Source: Globodera rostochiensis (taxonomy: Eukaryota > Nematoda > Chromadorea > Rhabditida > Heteroderidae). Taken from it: a stretch of 64,000 bases of DNA. Position numbers and translations under genes: made by a program. Below, one piece after another: positions 10,569 through 27,466 of the stretch (position 1 is the first letter of the stretch; each line of letters opens with the position of its first letter). The stretch spans positions 2,895,804-2,959,803 of the forward strand of contig JAEVLN010000007.1 in NCBI GenBank assembly GCA_018350325.1. The letters run 5' to 3'. A model generated the notes under the pieces. That model saw only the letters and a program-made list of their open reading frames with translations, was not told the origin of the DNA and did not search any database.

Positions 10569-11150
10569 TGCTCCGTGCGCGTTTTAAGCCCTATATAAGC
10601 AGGGCTCGGATCTCAAAATTTTAAAAATCCGCATCGGAGCATTAAAAAATCCTCATTTGATATCAAAAATCCGCAAATTCGTCATTTCTTCATTTTGAAC
10701 CCAGAATTATGTTAACTTCGCTTCATTCGTTATATTTATTGGTACTAAATTGATTTGAGCAAATTTCTGTCACAAATAAGTTATTTTACATAATTTTTTT
10801 GCCCGCGATTTTTCAAAAAGTTTTTGGAAAAAGGGAGGGGGTCGGCGGTGCCGATAGGCGCCGCCGAGAAATTTTTGAGTTTTTGACTCAATTTTGTTAT
10901 GAGATATGCAACCAAAATTGGAAGGAATGTGATGCTTTTTTGCATTAAAAAAACCTCCCGTGAAAAACCACAAAAAACCTCATTTTTGAAAATTTTGCCT
11001 TATTGTCCTTCCAAAAAACCACAAAATAGGGCTAAAACCTCAGATTTCTCCGAGGGGGGGGGGGGGGGGGGGGGGGCTGGCCACCTCGGCAATCTGCAGA
11101 ATGGTGTCCCTACTTCATAATTTGTTATTTGAGCTAAAAATTTGTATCCG
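10569..11150. other. dispersed-repeat region with hairpin and G-run
   Basis: Contains the conserved GC hairpin at 10844 and a run of about 23 G at 11054-11076. The AT-rich sequence around them resembles that near 14480 and 16560. No gene seen. Confidence 0.5.
10844..10865 (+). repeat. GC-rich dispersed hairpin, copy 1
   Basis: Stem GGCGGTGCC, loop GATA, stem GGCGCCGCC; the one non-Watson-Crick pair is T-G, so the RNA of this strand folds fully. Followed by GAGAAATTTTTGA and TTGACTCAATTTTG. Confidence 0.9.
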
Positions 11151-11459
11151 GGGGTTCTCGGGGGGTGCTGATCACGAATCTGCCCTTAGATTTTGTCAAA
11201 TCATTGATTTTTTCTAAGATTTTTTTCATCAAGTACTTGATTTTTGAATTTTTTTTTTTAATTTTTTTCCAGCTTGTATACTAACAAATATGAACTTATT
11301 TTAACTCATTAACCATATTAACTCTAACGAGAATGCGATTCAATTTTTCGCGATCGAGGAATCCTTCGTTCGGTGCCACCACGTTGTCCAATGGCTGCTT
11401 GTCTGCGGGATGCCCGGGAAATGACCCAAATCGAAAGACGAAGACGTAGCGCAATGGGA

Positions 11460-13175
11460 AAGTGACTTACATGTGGCGCCGTCCTACACACAAAAATAAG
11501 ACACAATCAATAAGACACGGTGCCATTTGGCTTACTTTGGAACAAAAACTTAGTGTGTTAGGCTCGTTTCTGGCGGAAAGCAATCTCGAGGAACGTACGT
11601 TTGTGCTGTTCACCTATCTCTGGGCTGTTGGGGGCACCGCATCACATCCAACTAAAACTTTGCGCTCTATCTGAACACATAGTCATCGACTGGAACAACT
11701 TTTTGCGTGGGATTTGTAGTCGGGACCTGCTGGCAAATCCAATACAATTGGGCTGAGTAGGTCGTGTGGTGCAGATAGGTGTTGTCATCATTAAAATCTT
11801 TCACTACGTTTATATGTAGATGAGAGCCTTATGGCTCGTCGAAAGTATCACCGGGGCATGATGTGCCCGAGCGCTGGGTGTTCGGGATGTACGATGTGCA
11901 CCAGCGTCTCGGCGTTCTTCAATTTGTTGACGATCAAACACAGGCCACCCTCTTCCCACTCATTCAGCAATATGTACTCCCGGGCACGACCATTCATAGC
12001 GATCGGGCCGCTATGTATGTGAACAATCGAGCTGGAGTCAATCCGCCGACTAGTCACATTGTCAACATCCCCGTCAACCCCCCCATACATTCACACGAGT
12101 GTCGGGGTCCGGACAATTGGACAGTGGACAATCCGACAGTGGACAATTGGACAGTGGACAATCCGACAGAAGTGGACAATCCGACAGTGGACAATACGAC
12201 AGTGAATAAAAATTTTAAAAAATTAAAATCGGGATGAGAAGGTGAAAAACCGTGCTTATTTGAATGGCGCGGGTTAAAAAACTCCTTAAATTTACTGAAC
12301 ATAAATTTCATTTACCTAATTGGATCTGGCGTTCTATGTATAGGCAATTACTCTCAATGATTTTTCTAAGGATATTCGGGGGCGTAGAACCGGAATCTGA
12401 ATTCCCATTTCGCTCAATCTGAATCCCGGACCCGAAACATGCTTTTTGAGAACGAGTTTGAGACCAAAATTGATTTCTGAACATTTTTGAATTTGCGAAC
12501 AAATGTACGAATTGTTGTCCAGGTGTTCAAAACAATCCACAGCATATCCATTGAAATGAAATGAAGTCAAAAAGTGTGAACCAGGGACGGTCGAAAATCT
12601 ATTGTGTAAAAACGCAAAATTTTTTTAAACGTAAAACGGATCCGCCCAACCCTGGCGTGAACTTGGAAAAAGGATGCGGCCATTAGTGCCATATACCCCG
12701 TGATCGCTCTAATGACTTATTAAAGATATTGATTACCGACTGCCAGAACAGATTTGACGGGATTTAAGACCATAAAATAAATTTAAGGAGTTTTTAACCC
12801 GCGCCATTCAAATAAGCACGGTTTTTCTCCTTCTCATCCCGATTTTAATTTTTTTAAATTTTTATTCACTGTCGTATTGTCCACTGTCCGATTGCCCACT
12901 TCTGTCGGATTGTCCTCACTGTCGGATTGTCCACTGTCCAATTGTCCACTGTCGGATTGTCCACTGTCCAATTGTCCGGGCGCCCGAGTGTCGACCATTC
13001 GACTAACTTCGTTGATCCACTGACAGACACACACGCAAATCACGTGGAAGGGTTTTGGAAAAATGCCAAAAAAAAAAGAACAAAGAAATGTGTGGAACCA
13101 CCGTGGAGCTCCTGCCGTCGTATCTTGACGAGTTCCAGTGGCGTCAGATTTATGGGAAAAAGGAAGTGGAGATAA
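11460..13175 (+). mobile_element. decayed Merlin-type (IS1016-related) transposase, split by an insertion
   Basis: Coding remnants run in order on the plus strand. A zinc-ribbon-type segment with YMWRR... and FTYLWA lies near 11470-11630. A catalytic-core segment RWVFGMYDVHQRLGV and VLPGTTIHSD lies near 11876-12005. The C-terminal part NFVDPLTDTHANHVEGFW lies at 13004-13057, then GTTVELLPSYLDEFQWRQIY near 13097-13156. These are the familiar blocks of Merlin/ISXO2-like DDE transposases. Several frame changes and a foldback insertion (12105-12984) show it is dead. Terminal repeats were not located. Confidence 0.75.
12105..12984. mobile_element. foldback element with tandem-repeat termini, 9-bp TSD
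   Basis: Target-site duplication CGAGTGTCG at 12096-12104 and 12985-12993. Ends are GGGTCCGGACAATTGG on the left and, inverted, GGCGCCCGGACAATTGG on the right. Both termini consist of alternating GACAGTGGACAATCC and GACAATTG units of 14-15 bp, then inverted unique arms (GGGATGAGAAGG..., GGCGCGGGTTAAAAAACTCC). It interrupts the Merlin transposase between its core and its C-terminal block. No transposase ORF inside. Confidence 0.85.
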
Positions 13176-13309
13176 ATGTACTTTTTTTCCAAAATGTAAT
13201 AATATATGCTAATTTTTAACCAACTTCTATTGTACTGATTTTCAGGATAATTCGTAATTTTTGGAGCAATTTTCTTACCAAATTGAGTCGAAAATCAAAA
13301 AATTTTCTC

Positions 13310-13331
13310 GGCGGCGCCTATCGGCACCGCC
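13310..13331 (-). repeat. GC-rich dispersed hairpin, copy 2
   Basis: Exact copy of the hairpin core in reverse orientation, flanked by ATTTTCTC and CCCTCCCCCC. Confidence 0.9.
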
Positions 13332-13857
13332 GGCCCTCCCCCCCCCCCTCCCCTACTAAAGCAAAATTCGCAAAAAAGTGCATTTTTGAACATCGAAAAT
13401 CGGCAAAATTTTCGAAAATCCATGTGAGCAATTTCCAACTCCGAATTGTTGAGAAAAATTGTCGGTGGTGAGAAATATGGTTAAACAGCTCACATTTCAT
13501 GCAAAAAATAAAGATTTACTATATTTTGAGCCATTTTTGAATATTTTTCGATACGAACCCTGGATTTAAACCAGGGTGCTTAACTAAAATTTTTCAAAAA
13601 AAGGACATCAAGGGTAAAAAAAGATTTGGGGTCCGAAAAAAGGACATTTTACAAAATGTTCAAAAAATGCAGTAAAATCTTTATTTTTGGCATGAAATGT
13701 ATTAATCATATTTCTCTCTTCGCCAACAATTTTCCTCAACATTTAGGGGTTGGAAAATGCTCCTTTGGATTTTCGAAAAAAAAATGCATTTTTTTTACGA
13801 ATTTTGCTTTAGTGGAAGGGGGGTCGGCGGCAGTGTTTTCCCGGTTCCATTTTTTCT

Positions 13858-14240
13858 AACGGTTCCACGGTTCCGGTTCCAAACCGGTTCCGGATTTTGG
13901 CGGTTCCGCGGTTCCGGTTCCGAAGCGGTTCCGGATTTTCACGGTTCCGGTTCCAAACCGGTTCCGGATTTTCACGGTTCCGGTTCCAAACCGGTTCCGG
14001 ATTTTCACGGTTCCGGTTCCGAAGCGGTTCCGAATTTTCACGGTTCCGGTTCCAAACCGGTTCCGGATTTTCACGGTTCCGGTTCCAAACCGGTTCCGGA
14101 TTTTCACGGTTCCGGTTCCAAACCGGTTCCGGATTTTCACGGTTCCGGTTCCAAACCGGTTCCGGATTTTCACGGTTCCGCGGTTCCGGTTCCAAACCGG
14201 TTCCGGATTTTCGCGGTTCCGGGAACCGGTTCCGGTTCCA
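13858..14240. repeat. 33-bp minisatellite of CCGGTTCC blocks
   Basis: About 10-11 copies of a 33-bp unit (CGGTTCCGGTTCC, AAACCGGTTCC, GGATTTTCA). Because 33 is 11 codons, frames stay open on both strands and mimic an FHGSGSKPVPD repeat protein. AACCGG(A/T)TCC palindromes recur throughout. Confidence 0.92.
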
Positions 14241-14450
14241 AATTCCAAAAATTTTTCAAAAAATCAAAAATGTAAGAAAAATTGTTCATTTACAGGTGGC
14301 AAGATAAAATCTTCACTTTGATTTTTCTTTTATGAAACACTAAAAAATTTTAATTTTCCGGCAACACATATTGTTGATCTTCTTGATCTTTGACGTCATT
14401 GATCATTCTTTTTTTGAGATTCTGCTTTACTTTTAGGGAGGGTTGGGGTC

Positions 14451-14472
14451 GGCGGTGCCGATAGGCGCCGCC
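14451..14472 (+). repeat. GC-rich dispersed hairpin, copy 3
   Basis: Exact core, preceded by GGGAGGGTTGGGGTC and followed by GAGAAAATTTTGAATTATTG. Confidence 0.9.
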
Positions 14473-14555
14473 GAGAAAATTTTGAATTATTGACTCAATC
14501 TGGTAAGAAAATTGGCCCAAAAATTTTATCCTGAAAATCAGTACAATAGAATTTG

Positions 14556-15434
14556 GATAAAAATGAACAAATATTGTTACCAGGGATGGGATTTTTAGTT
14601 ACCTTCTGCAGTTTTATTTTTATTTTCCATAAAAAACACCAATTCCAAAACGAAAATGAAAAATATAGGCACGTTGATACGAAATTTTGGAGCGAAAATT
14701 CAAAAAAGAATGCGAAAAATGCTTCAAAATTAACAAATTTGGCGATCTGTCTAAAGATCATTCAAAATTTAAACAAAAATTCTTTAAAAAGCTCCAGAAA
14801 ACTCAAATAAAGGACAAAAAAGTACGTGTACCCCAAATAAAGTACAAATCTTTAAAAAAAGGACATTTCAAATTTTAAAGATTGGGGTACCCCAAAAAAG
14901 GACAAATCTTTAAAAAAAGGACAGTTACGAACCCTGCTTTTAAAGGACTTCAAAAACAAATTTTTTTGACAACAATTTTTAGTCCGACTAATTATTCGAA
15001 TTCGGGTTAGGGGTTTGACATACTGGTACTCACGGAGCTCGGATACGTTCTACGCACGAGTTTTGTAAGATTTTTTGAGGTTTTTCTGTCACTTTTTGTT
15101 AAGGGGAACGAGTTGATGAAAAGGGAACGATTTGATAAAAAGGAAACGAGTTGATGAAAAGGGAACGATTTGATAAAAAGTCGATTTTTACCTAAAGGAT
15201 CCTCACCCCCCCCCCCCAGATTTTTTTTTTCAAAAAACATTTCGGGAAGGGGCATGACTGGTGGAAATTGGTCAAAACCAAAAATGCATTTTATTGTTGA
15301 CATTATATGACAAAATGAACAATGGTAAAAGATCGTAACTCTGTTTGGGTCATTCGTTCTTAAAAAGCTCAGGAAATTCGTAAGTATCATTTCCTTGTAA
15401 CCTGAATTGTTTCGTCTAAAGAAATACCAAAAAT
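14556..15434. other. dispersed repeats downstream of PHYHD1
   Basis: 14560-14940 is an inverted relative of 63475-63800 (AAAAAGGACAAATC and TACCCCAA blocks). 15095-15180 has short tandem GGAACGAGTTGATGAAAAG-type units resembling the terminus of the foldback element at 62742. A C-run is at 15206-15219. Confidence 0.55.
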
Positions 15435-20984
<5,550 letters not shown>

Positions 20985-21997
20985 TGTTTGGCTTAAGAAA
21001 AAAAAACTCACGTTTACTTGTGCAAAATTTTTTCGACCGAATCATATACCAATCGACTCCACTCTACTAACTAGGGTTGAGCGGGACCGGGACTTTTGGG
21101 AAAAACCGGGACCGGGACCAGGAAAACCGGGACCGGGACTTACCTGGACCAGGAAAACCGGGACCGGGACCAGAAAAACCGGGACCATCGTGCGTTAGGC
21201 TTAGAGTGGAGTCGAATGGTATATGATTTGTCGAATTTTGAGCGACTAACGTTAACTCAATTTTTTACAAGAAATTGAAGCAAAAATTCAGAAAGACGTG
21301 ATGAATTTATGTCCCAAAAAAACGAATCGTCCCAAAAAAAAACAAATCGTCCCAAAAAAACGAATTGGCCAAAAACGAATTGGGTATTTACCAACAGAAT
21401 TTGCAAAAAAAAAATTGCTTTTTTGAAAAATAGAAAATCGCAAAATTTTTAAAATTTTGCGCAGTTTTCTTGACAAAAATCATTAAAAAATTTGTCCGAT
21501 CTCGGGTAAAACACCAAATTACTTCTAACAATGATTTTGGAGAAAATTTTTGAGTTTACTTGGATTTCGTAAAATTGCCCCGTTAAGTACTTGGAAATCA
21601 ACATTTTGTACTTGGAAATTGTCTTAACTCGAACGAACCTTGGTCAATAGAAAAAAAAAATTGAGAATTTAAAGCGGTTTTTGAACCGGTTTAAGACTTA
21701 CAAACTCGTGCAAAAAACACTTCACTTTCCGGATCATGTCTACGACACCCATTACAACTTCACTGAATAATCGAGTCAATTACGAAAACCACTATCTTTG
21801 ATTTTTTTCTCGTGTGAACTGGCAAACAAAACTTTTCTCGACTTTATGTTCTTTTGAATTTTAAAGGATGCTTTATATGTAAGTAGAGCCGAAACGTTTG
21901 CATAGCCCTGGTATATATTATTCGACCGCTATCCAATTCCCAGTTAACAAATTTTTTTTTTACGGAACAGCAGGTTTCTATAACTTTAAACCTTATA
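20985..21997. other. PHYHD1 to basic-protein intergenic region in unit A
   Basis: 21030-21230 is a palindrome (ACCAATCGACTCCACTCT facing AGAGTGGAGTCGAATGGT) enclosing a GGGACCGGGAC minisatellite. 21300-21385 holds short tandem GTCCCAAAAAAACGAATC units. A 22-codon ORF starts at 21736, unsupported. The same sequence recurs at 27467-28489. Confidence 0.6.
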
Positions 21998-22547
21998 ATG
22001 GTTTCTGTCGAACATCAGTCGCATTCGACACAAAAGATGGGCAGACGCAAAAAAATCCCTTTACAATACTTGGACCAACAGAAGTTCGAGCTCAAAATTC
22101 CAGAATTCCCCAAGGAAGGAGTTAAGGAGATCATCCGTTGTGGCTTCATGAAGTGGTAGGGATTTTCGTTTGCTTTCATTGTTTAACGAAGTGTTTAACA
22201 GGACTTTCTCATTTAACAACAAGCAAATAGATCATGAATACATAATGAAGAAGCTGAAGTCTCGGCAAAAAGTGCGTAAGAAATACGCTAAAGGCAAGGA
22301 TAAGAAAAGGGCTTCGAAATGGAGGAAGGCGAGGCAAGGTTTTCTACTAAGTGCGGAGTGCGAGCCGGACTCTGAAAATATGCAACACAATCCAAACTTA
22401 TCGTTTCCTCGGTGGAAGGTGAATGCGATGATTGTGCCGAATTGGAAAGAGTCGCAAAATGACGCGAGCTCTTGTTTGGAACGGAAAAGGCGCCGGATTA
22501 AAGAAATAGACGTATGTACAATCAAAAATTGGGCAATGTTTCCCTAA
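21998..22547 (+). CDS. small basic protein of unknown function (unit A copy)
   Basis: Two exons, 21998-22155 and 22202-22547, phase 2, 46-bp intron, give 167 residues. The middle is strongly basic (KKLKSRQKVRKKYAKGKDKK, then RKARQGFLL). An AATAAA signal follows at 22633. An acceptor-like CAGCAG precedes the start. A donor at 22512 would allow splicing into the next locus, but every phase then meets a stop early, so I treat it as a separate gene. The central W/F spacing is faintly MATH-like, and a MATH-BTB gene together with the next ORF cannot be excluded. Confidence 0.5.
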
Positions 22548-22799
22548 AATTAAATTATTGGATTTCTTGGGGGTGGGATCTCTAGTCTGGTGGTTTTAGC
22601 AATTTTTAATTTAGAGGGGATGGCTTTTCACAAATAAAGTCATCTGGCATGGCATCAAACACTATCCTCCGCTCGCTTGTCGTCGTCAGGAGAATGTTCT
22701 TTCCATAAAACTTCGAGTTCTTCGGATCAGAAGTTTTGGCCCAACGTGATGCATTATCTTTTAACCCAATAAAGTGCAATATATAATTTCAGAGCTTTT

Positions 22800-23776
22800 A
22801 TGCCAAATGCTGAAGAAACACTATCTAAAATTTGTCTTAATGCTGGCGATGAACAAATTTACGTTGAAAGAGCGGTAGTTCAAGTAAATTTGTTTAATAC
22901 GATGATTGATTTAGTTGCTCGAATTCCATTCACCAATTCTATTGGAGCATATAAAAGATGGAATGGGAACATCGAAGCGGAATGCAATTAATCTCGAAAG
23001 TCGGTTTAAGCCTTCGCTTGTAAAGTTGGCTATTCGTGTCGTTGGATTTCATTCAGAATTCTATGGTAATTTAAGTCTGCTAGGTTTTCGAAGGCTTAAT
23101 CGACCGTTTTAGATAAGTAAATGTCAAAAACGGCATGGGACAAAATTTACAATTTACTAACCCAATTTATTTGGTAGATTTCTAAGGACCTATGGCTTTC
23201 TTTTTGCACCACTCCCCAAGCTCTCCCCTCCTTGGGGAATGTTTTTGACACGCCCTTTCTTAATTTAGATTGTCGCTATTTTTTTTTGTCAGCCTTCTAA
23301 AAGTTGATTCTTCTTGAATTTCAGTGTTGAACATTCCCGAATTGTTGGATTTTGCAACAACTTATGGGTTTCACACATTGCTTCGACTTGTTGAGCGAAA
23401 GCTTGTCACTAAAAGATGTGAAAAATTATGTACGGCGAAGAAACTGAATTTGGCCTACCAACATCGCCTCTACGGGTTCATTGTACGTTCATTAACAAAA
23501 ATGATTATTAAAATTTAATTTTAATTTACTCTTTAGTATGCACTTTCGAAAAAAATAAACAAACCGACAGAGATCAAACGCCATTTAAGAATGAAAGATT
23601 TGCCAACACAATTCAAAGAGTTACTGAAAAGAAGGATGGCCAAAATTGAGACGCGAGTGTCCGATATTGAGGCGAAGAGCAAAGAGCGACGCGAGCAGAA
23701 GAGGCAAAGGCGCGAGAAGAAGAGGAAGTGTGACGGATTAAACAAAGGAGTTAAAAAACTCAAAATTTCTGCCTAA
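22800..23776 (+). CDS. BTB/POZ-domain-like protein with a basic tail (unit A copy)
   Basis: Four exons, 22800-22883, 22915-23065, 23325-23482 and 23537-23776, consistent phases, give 210 residues; the first intron is only 31 bp. Residues 15-45 (DEQIYVERAV, LEFHSPILLEHI) and 78-115 (VLNIPELLDFATTYGFHTLL, RLVERKLVTK) follow the BTB pattern of a conserved H/R-x-x-L strand, a 'HSP' turn and the C-terminal helices. The C-terminal 60 residues are a coiled, highly charged segment (SKERREQKRQRREKKRK) like a nuclear-localisation tail. A TTTCAG acceptor sits 10 bases before the ATG, so it may be trans-spliced downstream of the basic protein. Function unknown. Confidence 0.6.
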
Positions 23777-23892
23777 GGAGCTCAGAAAACATTTATCACA
23801 TTTCCTAACTTTACCTTATTAGAGGCTTATGCTAGCTCGGAAAAGTGAAGGATACAGACGTTTCCGATTTTCCATGAAAATGATATAAACAA

Positions 23893-24413
23893 CTGTAGTC
23901 TTATTGACGATTTGTTCTTATTGGATCAATTTTTTGGTGTAGAAAGCAAATAAAGAATTAATGAATGTTAAGAACGCTTATGCGTTGTTTGCACTTGATA
24001 CCTTTTTTTTTATTGTAACTTTGTTTGATTTTTCAATTCTTTAAAGCAACTTCGAGTTATGGCCCAGCAAAACGCATTTTTCATCCGAACAGCTTTTCCG
24101 ATGACATCGGTTTTAACGACAGTGGATTTTATGAGCTGAAGGTGCTTGGAAATTGTCTCTTTTTTTACTTTTAAGTGCTTGATCACACACCAAGGGCGTT
24201 CAAGCAGTTCGGGTCATTATGTGGCATGGGTTCGAATTGGGGATGAAGACGAAAAATCGGATACAGCCAAATGGGTGGTATGCGATGACAGCAATATTTC
24301 GCCGGTTTCAGAGGAAGAGATTTTGAAGTTGTGCGGCGGAGGCGATTGGCATTGTAATGAATGAATTGTGGTGACATTCTCATTCATACCGTTTCATATT
24401 TTAAGGTGTTTAC
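23893..24413 (+). pseudogene. chimeric scar: ric-8 5' region fused to usp-14 3' exons (unit A)
   Basis: 23893-24076 matches 41811-41988 (the ric-8 upstream region through its ATG and MAQQNA codons). At GCATT it switches to 24077-24413, matching 40411-40748 (last three exons of usp-14). In the intact locus the order is the reverse, so the join is what a tandem duplication of about 40.41-41.99 kb would leave. The usp-14 part keeps the catalytic SSGHYVAW box but has LCGGG instead of LSGGG, and its last exon is truncated into VYIFDFL and a stop. The ric-8 ATG is out of frame with usp-14. Non-functional as a protease. Confidence 0.85.
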
Positions 24414-24578
24414 ATATTTGATTTTTTAGCTTTTTGAAACTATCGATAAAGTATTTCAAGTCGTTGTTGTTAGTAGTAAATGCGTGGTGGGCAAGTTCCA
24501 ACGAATATTTCATGCTTTTTCTGTGTAATATTAATATGTTGAGATCACGATTAAAACAGAATCAGGGAAGTTCATGAA

Positions 24579-25497
24579 ATGCGTTTCCTTACTTTTGCCG
24601 GATTACAATTGAAGATGGACAACGTTTATGACGGTAAAATTGAATAACACTATTTGATATACGTGAACTGTCGTCTAAAATTTTGACGTTTATATTTTTG
24701 CCTTCAAAGTTTAACTTCAGGTGAGAAAATAGCAGAAAAGATCCGTGAATGTCCAGGGCTGGAGGTTCTGGAGATGCGCGGCAATACCCTTGGTGTGGAC
24801 GCAACCGCTCCGATCGCCGAGGCTCTGGAGTCCCAATACAATTTGAAAGTGATTCACTCATTGACATGACTGTTTGGTTCTGTCTGAATGTGTTCATTTA
24901 GAGAGCACTTTGGAGTGACTTGTTCACCGGTCGGTTCAAGGAAGAGATTCCCAGAACATTGGTATTCGATGCCGGTTTTTTTTGTTGTTCTGCAGCTCTT
25001 TAGAAAACATTATGCGACGCGATGACTCTGAGTGGTGCCAGGTTGACTGAACTCGATCTGAGTGACAATGCTATTGGACCAATGGCCGTGCCCGGGATAA
25101 AGGATTTTCTAGCAGGTGAAGCTGCATTTGCCTTGCAAACACTGAAATTGAACAACTGCGGCCTGGGAATCGCGGGAACTGTAAGTGACCACATGGAGGC
25201 CTTCTGTTGGTTTCCATACAATATGTCCATTTTATACAGACCGTTGCTCATTGCTTGTTAGAGTGTCATCGGCGGTCGGCTATTCAAGGCACCCCGCTCA
25301 GCTTAAAAACTTTTATCGCTGGAAGGAATCGCTTGGAATACACTTCCACGGCAGCGTTAGCTGAAGCATTTAAGGTACTGAATGTTTGAATTTTTTTGGA
25401 GTGGTCGATAATGGAATGGAAAAGGAGCAATATTTTATATTTGTTCTTTTAAACCCTTAGGTTATTGCAGATAATTGGCACCCTTGAGGAAATCGCA
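24579..25497 (+). pseudogene. ran-2: RanGAP, copy A, truncated in exon 6
   Basis: Exons 24579-24633, 24721-24848, 24902-24961, 25004-25180, 25240-25374 and the first 27 bases of exon 6 (25471-25497) are identical to copy B. It stops where unit B begins. It therefore keeps the N-terminal leucine-rich repeats up to ALAEAFK and loses the rest, including the acidic tail. Any product would run into the Merlin fragment of unit B. Confidence 0.85.
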
Positions 25498-26553
25498 TAT
25501 GGATAGGAAGGCCTTAAAATTACTATGCTCATCATTTAGGTAGTTTCATAAACTTAGTGCCCAACAGTATCCCAAGAGAAGTCCCTTGCGGAGCCCAAAA
25601 TGGGCATTCTCGAAAAATGACCCGGCACGGATAGACATTTTTTGTCCTTTGTGCGTTGGACAGCGCCATTGACAGCCATCAATAGCGAAACTCGGGTTTT
25701 TGACATGTGTCATGCGCCTCCGGCAACGACCCCGGCCGCAAATTGGAGGAATTTGCCTCAAAAGCCCGCGGTTGCGCATATAAGCAAACGTATGCTCGTT
25801 TGTTGTGAATTGTTCACAAAATGCAAAAATATCCATAGTAAAAAAGATCTAGAACCAATGCTTTCAGGAATGGTCCATGTTACGTTTATTGAATCCCAAA
25901 TCACGTCACATGCAAATAACAAATCAACATCTATTCTAACTTACTATTTCGTCACAATTGTTTACAATCGTTGCATATTTGCATGCTTAAAAACAGATTC
26001 AAACATCGTTCCGTATTGAATAACACAATAAAAAATGTTGATTTTTTCAAAAAAAAATCTTAGATGTCGAAATCATAGATTAGATGATGTCATATGATAA
26101 ATCTGATATCATATCCGCGATCAGCGACCTCGATAACCCCCGAGTACTTCTCAGAATTGCGTAAAACCCTCTTTAACCCCTTTTTTTTGTGGGACCAATG
26201 TTCTGCAGTATTACCGATACAATTTTCAAAGTCGCTAAAAGGGTTTTAACATGTATTTAAAATATTTTATTTTTTAATTTTTCGTCGGGACCGCAATTCC
26301 ATACCATTGTCAGGGATTGGATACTTGGACCCGAGCTTGGATTTCCAGTTCGCTTACTTAGACATGGACAAAAAGTAACCTATTCAAAACCGCTTTATCA
26401 CAATTTTATTTTTTCCAAATTCGTAATCATGCATTAAATAACATTTGTCAGACGAATTTTAAAAAAAAACTTGTCATAAATTTTTAGTATGGTCCTCCCT
26501 TGGTTATGCAGCATGAATAAACTCCAAAAAAACCGGATATGGAATAAAGGTAC

Positions 26554-27466
26554 CTTGAAAATATACATGCTTTGCACCACTCGAGGTTCTACTGCACCTG
26601 TCAGACTGACGATTCTCTTGAGGACAAAAAATGTCTCCCGGCTCCCTTTTATTTTCCAACCTTGATTCGTTCATGGAAAGTAAACTTGCGAAAGTTGTGG
26701 TCCAGCCAGTGCAGGGCTTAATGACCATACTCAATAGAAGTTTGCCCCCAGAACTTACCATGGCCAACTTTGTTCAATGCCAGTTCTTTTGGCACCTTTA
26801 ATCTGCCACTTTGTTCATCCACGGCTGCTTCTTCATAGAAAAAGCGAATTTTGTCAACGCTTTCGAGGAAGTAGCAGTCGGAAACATGCTTCAACAGGAT
26901 AAGCGAAGTTCAAAAACCCAGTCCTTTCACACTTTTTGGTAGTGTCCGGTGAAAGTGAAAAACGGGATACGTGAAAAAGACCAAGCGGATCCCGTTAAAA
27001 CCCGGTCCCGGTTAAAAACATCCGAGACTCCGGCCGAGGATTGGCAAAAAAACATTAAAACATTTTTCTGACAATTTTCATTAAGAGGTAAGGAGATTCG
27101 AACCAGAAACTGGGTACTTGTTTAGACGGGGCGTCGCCAATTTCACGACGGGGGGTCGCAAAACCATAGGTGGTGAGCTTTTTGGGGTTTTATCACAAAA
27201 CACCATTTCAAGATTTCTAAGAATATTTGTGTGTAAAAGTACTTTTCGGAAACCTTTTCCTCATCAGATGTGTTGAAAGTTGTCCGAGGATGTTTTTCTG
27301 GGTCAAACTCTTCCACAATTGAATCCATTGCATCACGGAGTTCACTGATTTCTTCGGGAGAAAAAACTCCGTCGATTCGGACAAAACCATTCTCGCGAAA
27401 AAAAGGTTCAAAACTCAAATGATGTGCATCATCAGTTGGGAATTGTAGAAAATGCGTGAAACTCAT
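26554..27466 (-). pseudogene. PHYHD1 5' fragment (exons 1-4) in unit B
   Basis: Exons 27466-27254, 26888-26759, 26716-26661 and 26616-26554 duplicate exons 1-4 of PHYHD1. Exons 5-7, which carry the HxD and distal histidine, are missing: transcription leftwards would enter the end of unit A (RanGAP copy A, antisense). The ORFs are intact but cannot encode an active oxygenase. Confidence 0.88.

Larger units (their letters stand above)
13225..14555. mobile_element. inverted-repeat element holding hairpins and a minisatellite
   Basis: The arm 13225-13345 (ATTGTACTGATTTTCAGGAT...GGCGGCGCC) is inverted at 14440-14555 (GGCGCCGCC...ATCCTGAAAATCAGTACAAT). Each arm carries one copy of the GC hairpin. 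The interior holds a 33-bp minisatellite and a truncated third hairpin near 13824. Confidence 0.6.

Noticed and set aside
13757..14307. Four overlapping ORFs of 128-172 codons with an 11-residue FHGSGSKPVPD-type repeat
   Set aside because: They arise because the minisatellite period (33 bp) is a multiple of three; frames are open on both strands and there is no start or splice context.
24055..24150. Fused ORF beginning MAQQNAFFIRT at the ric-8/usp-14 join as a new chimeric gene
   Set aside because: The join is out of frame with usp-14 and stops after 26 codons.
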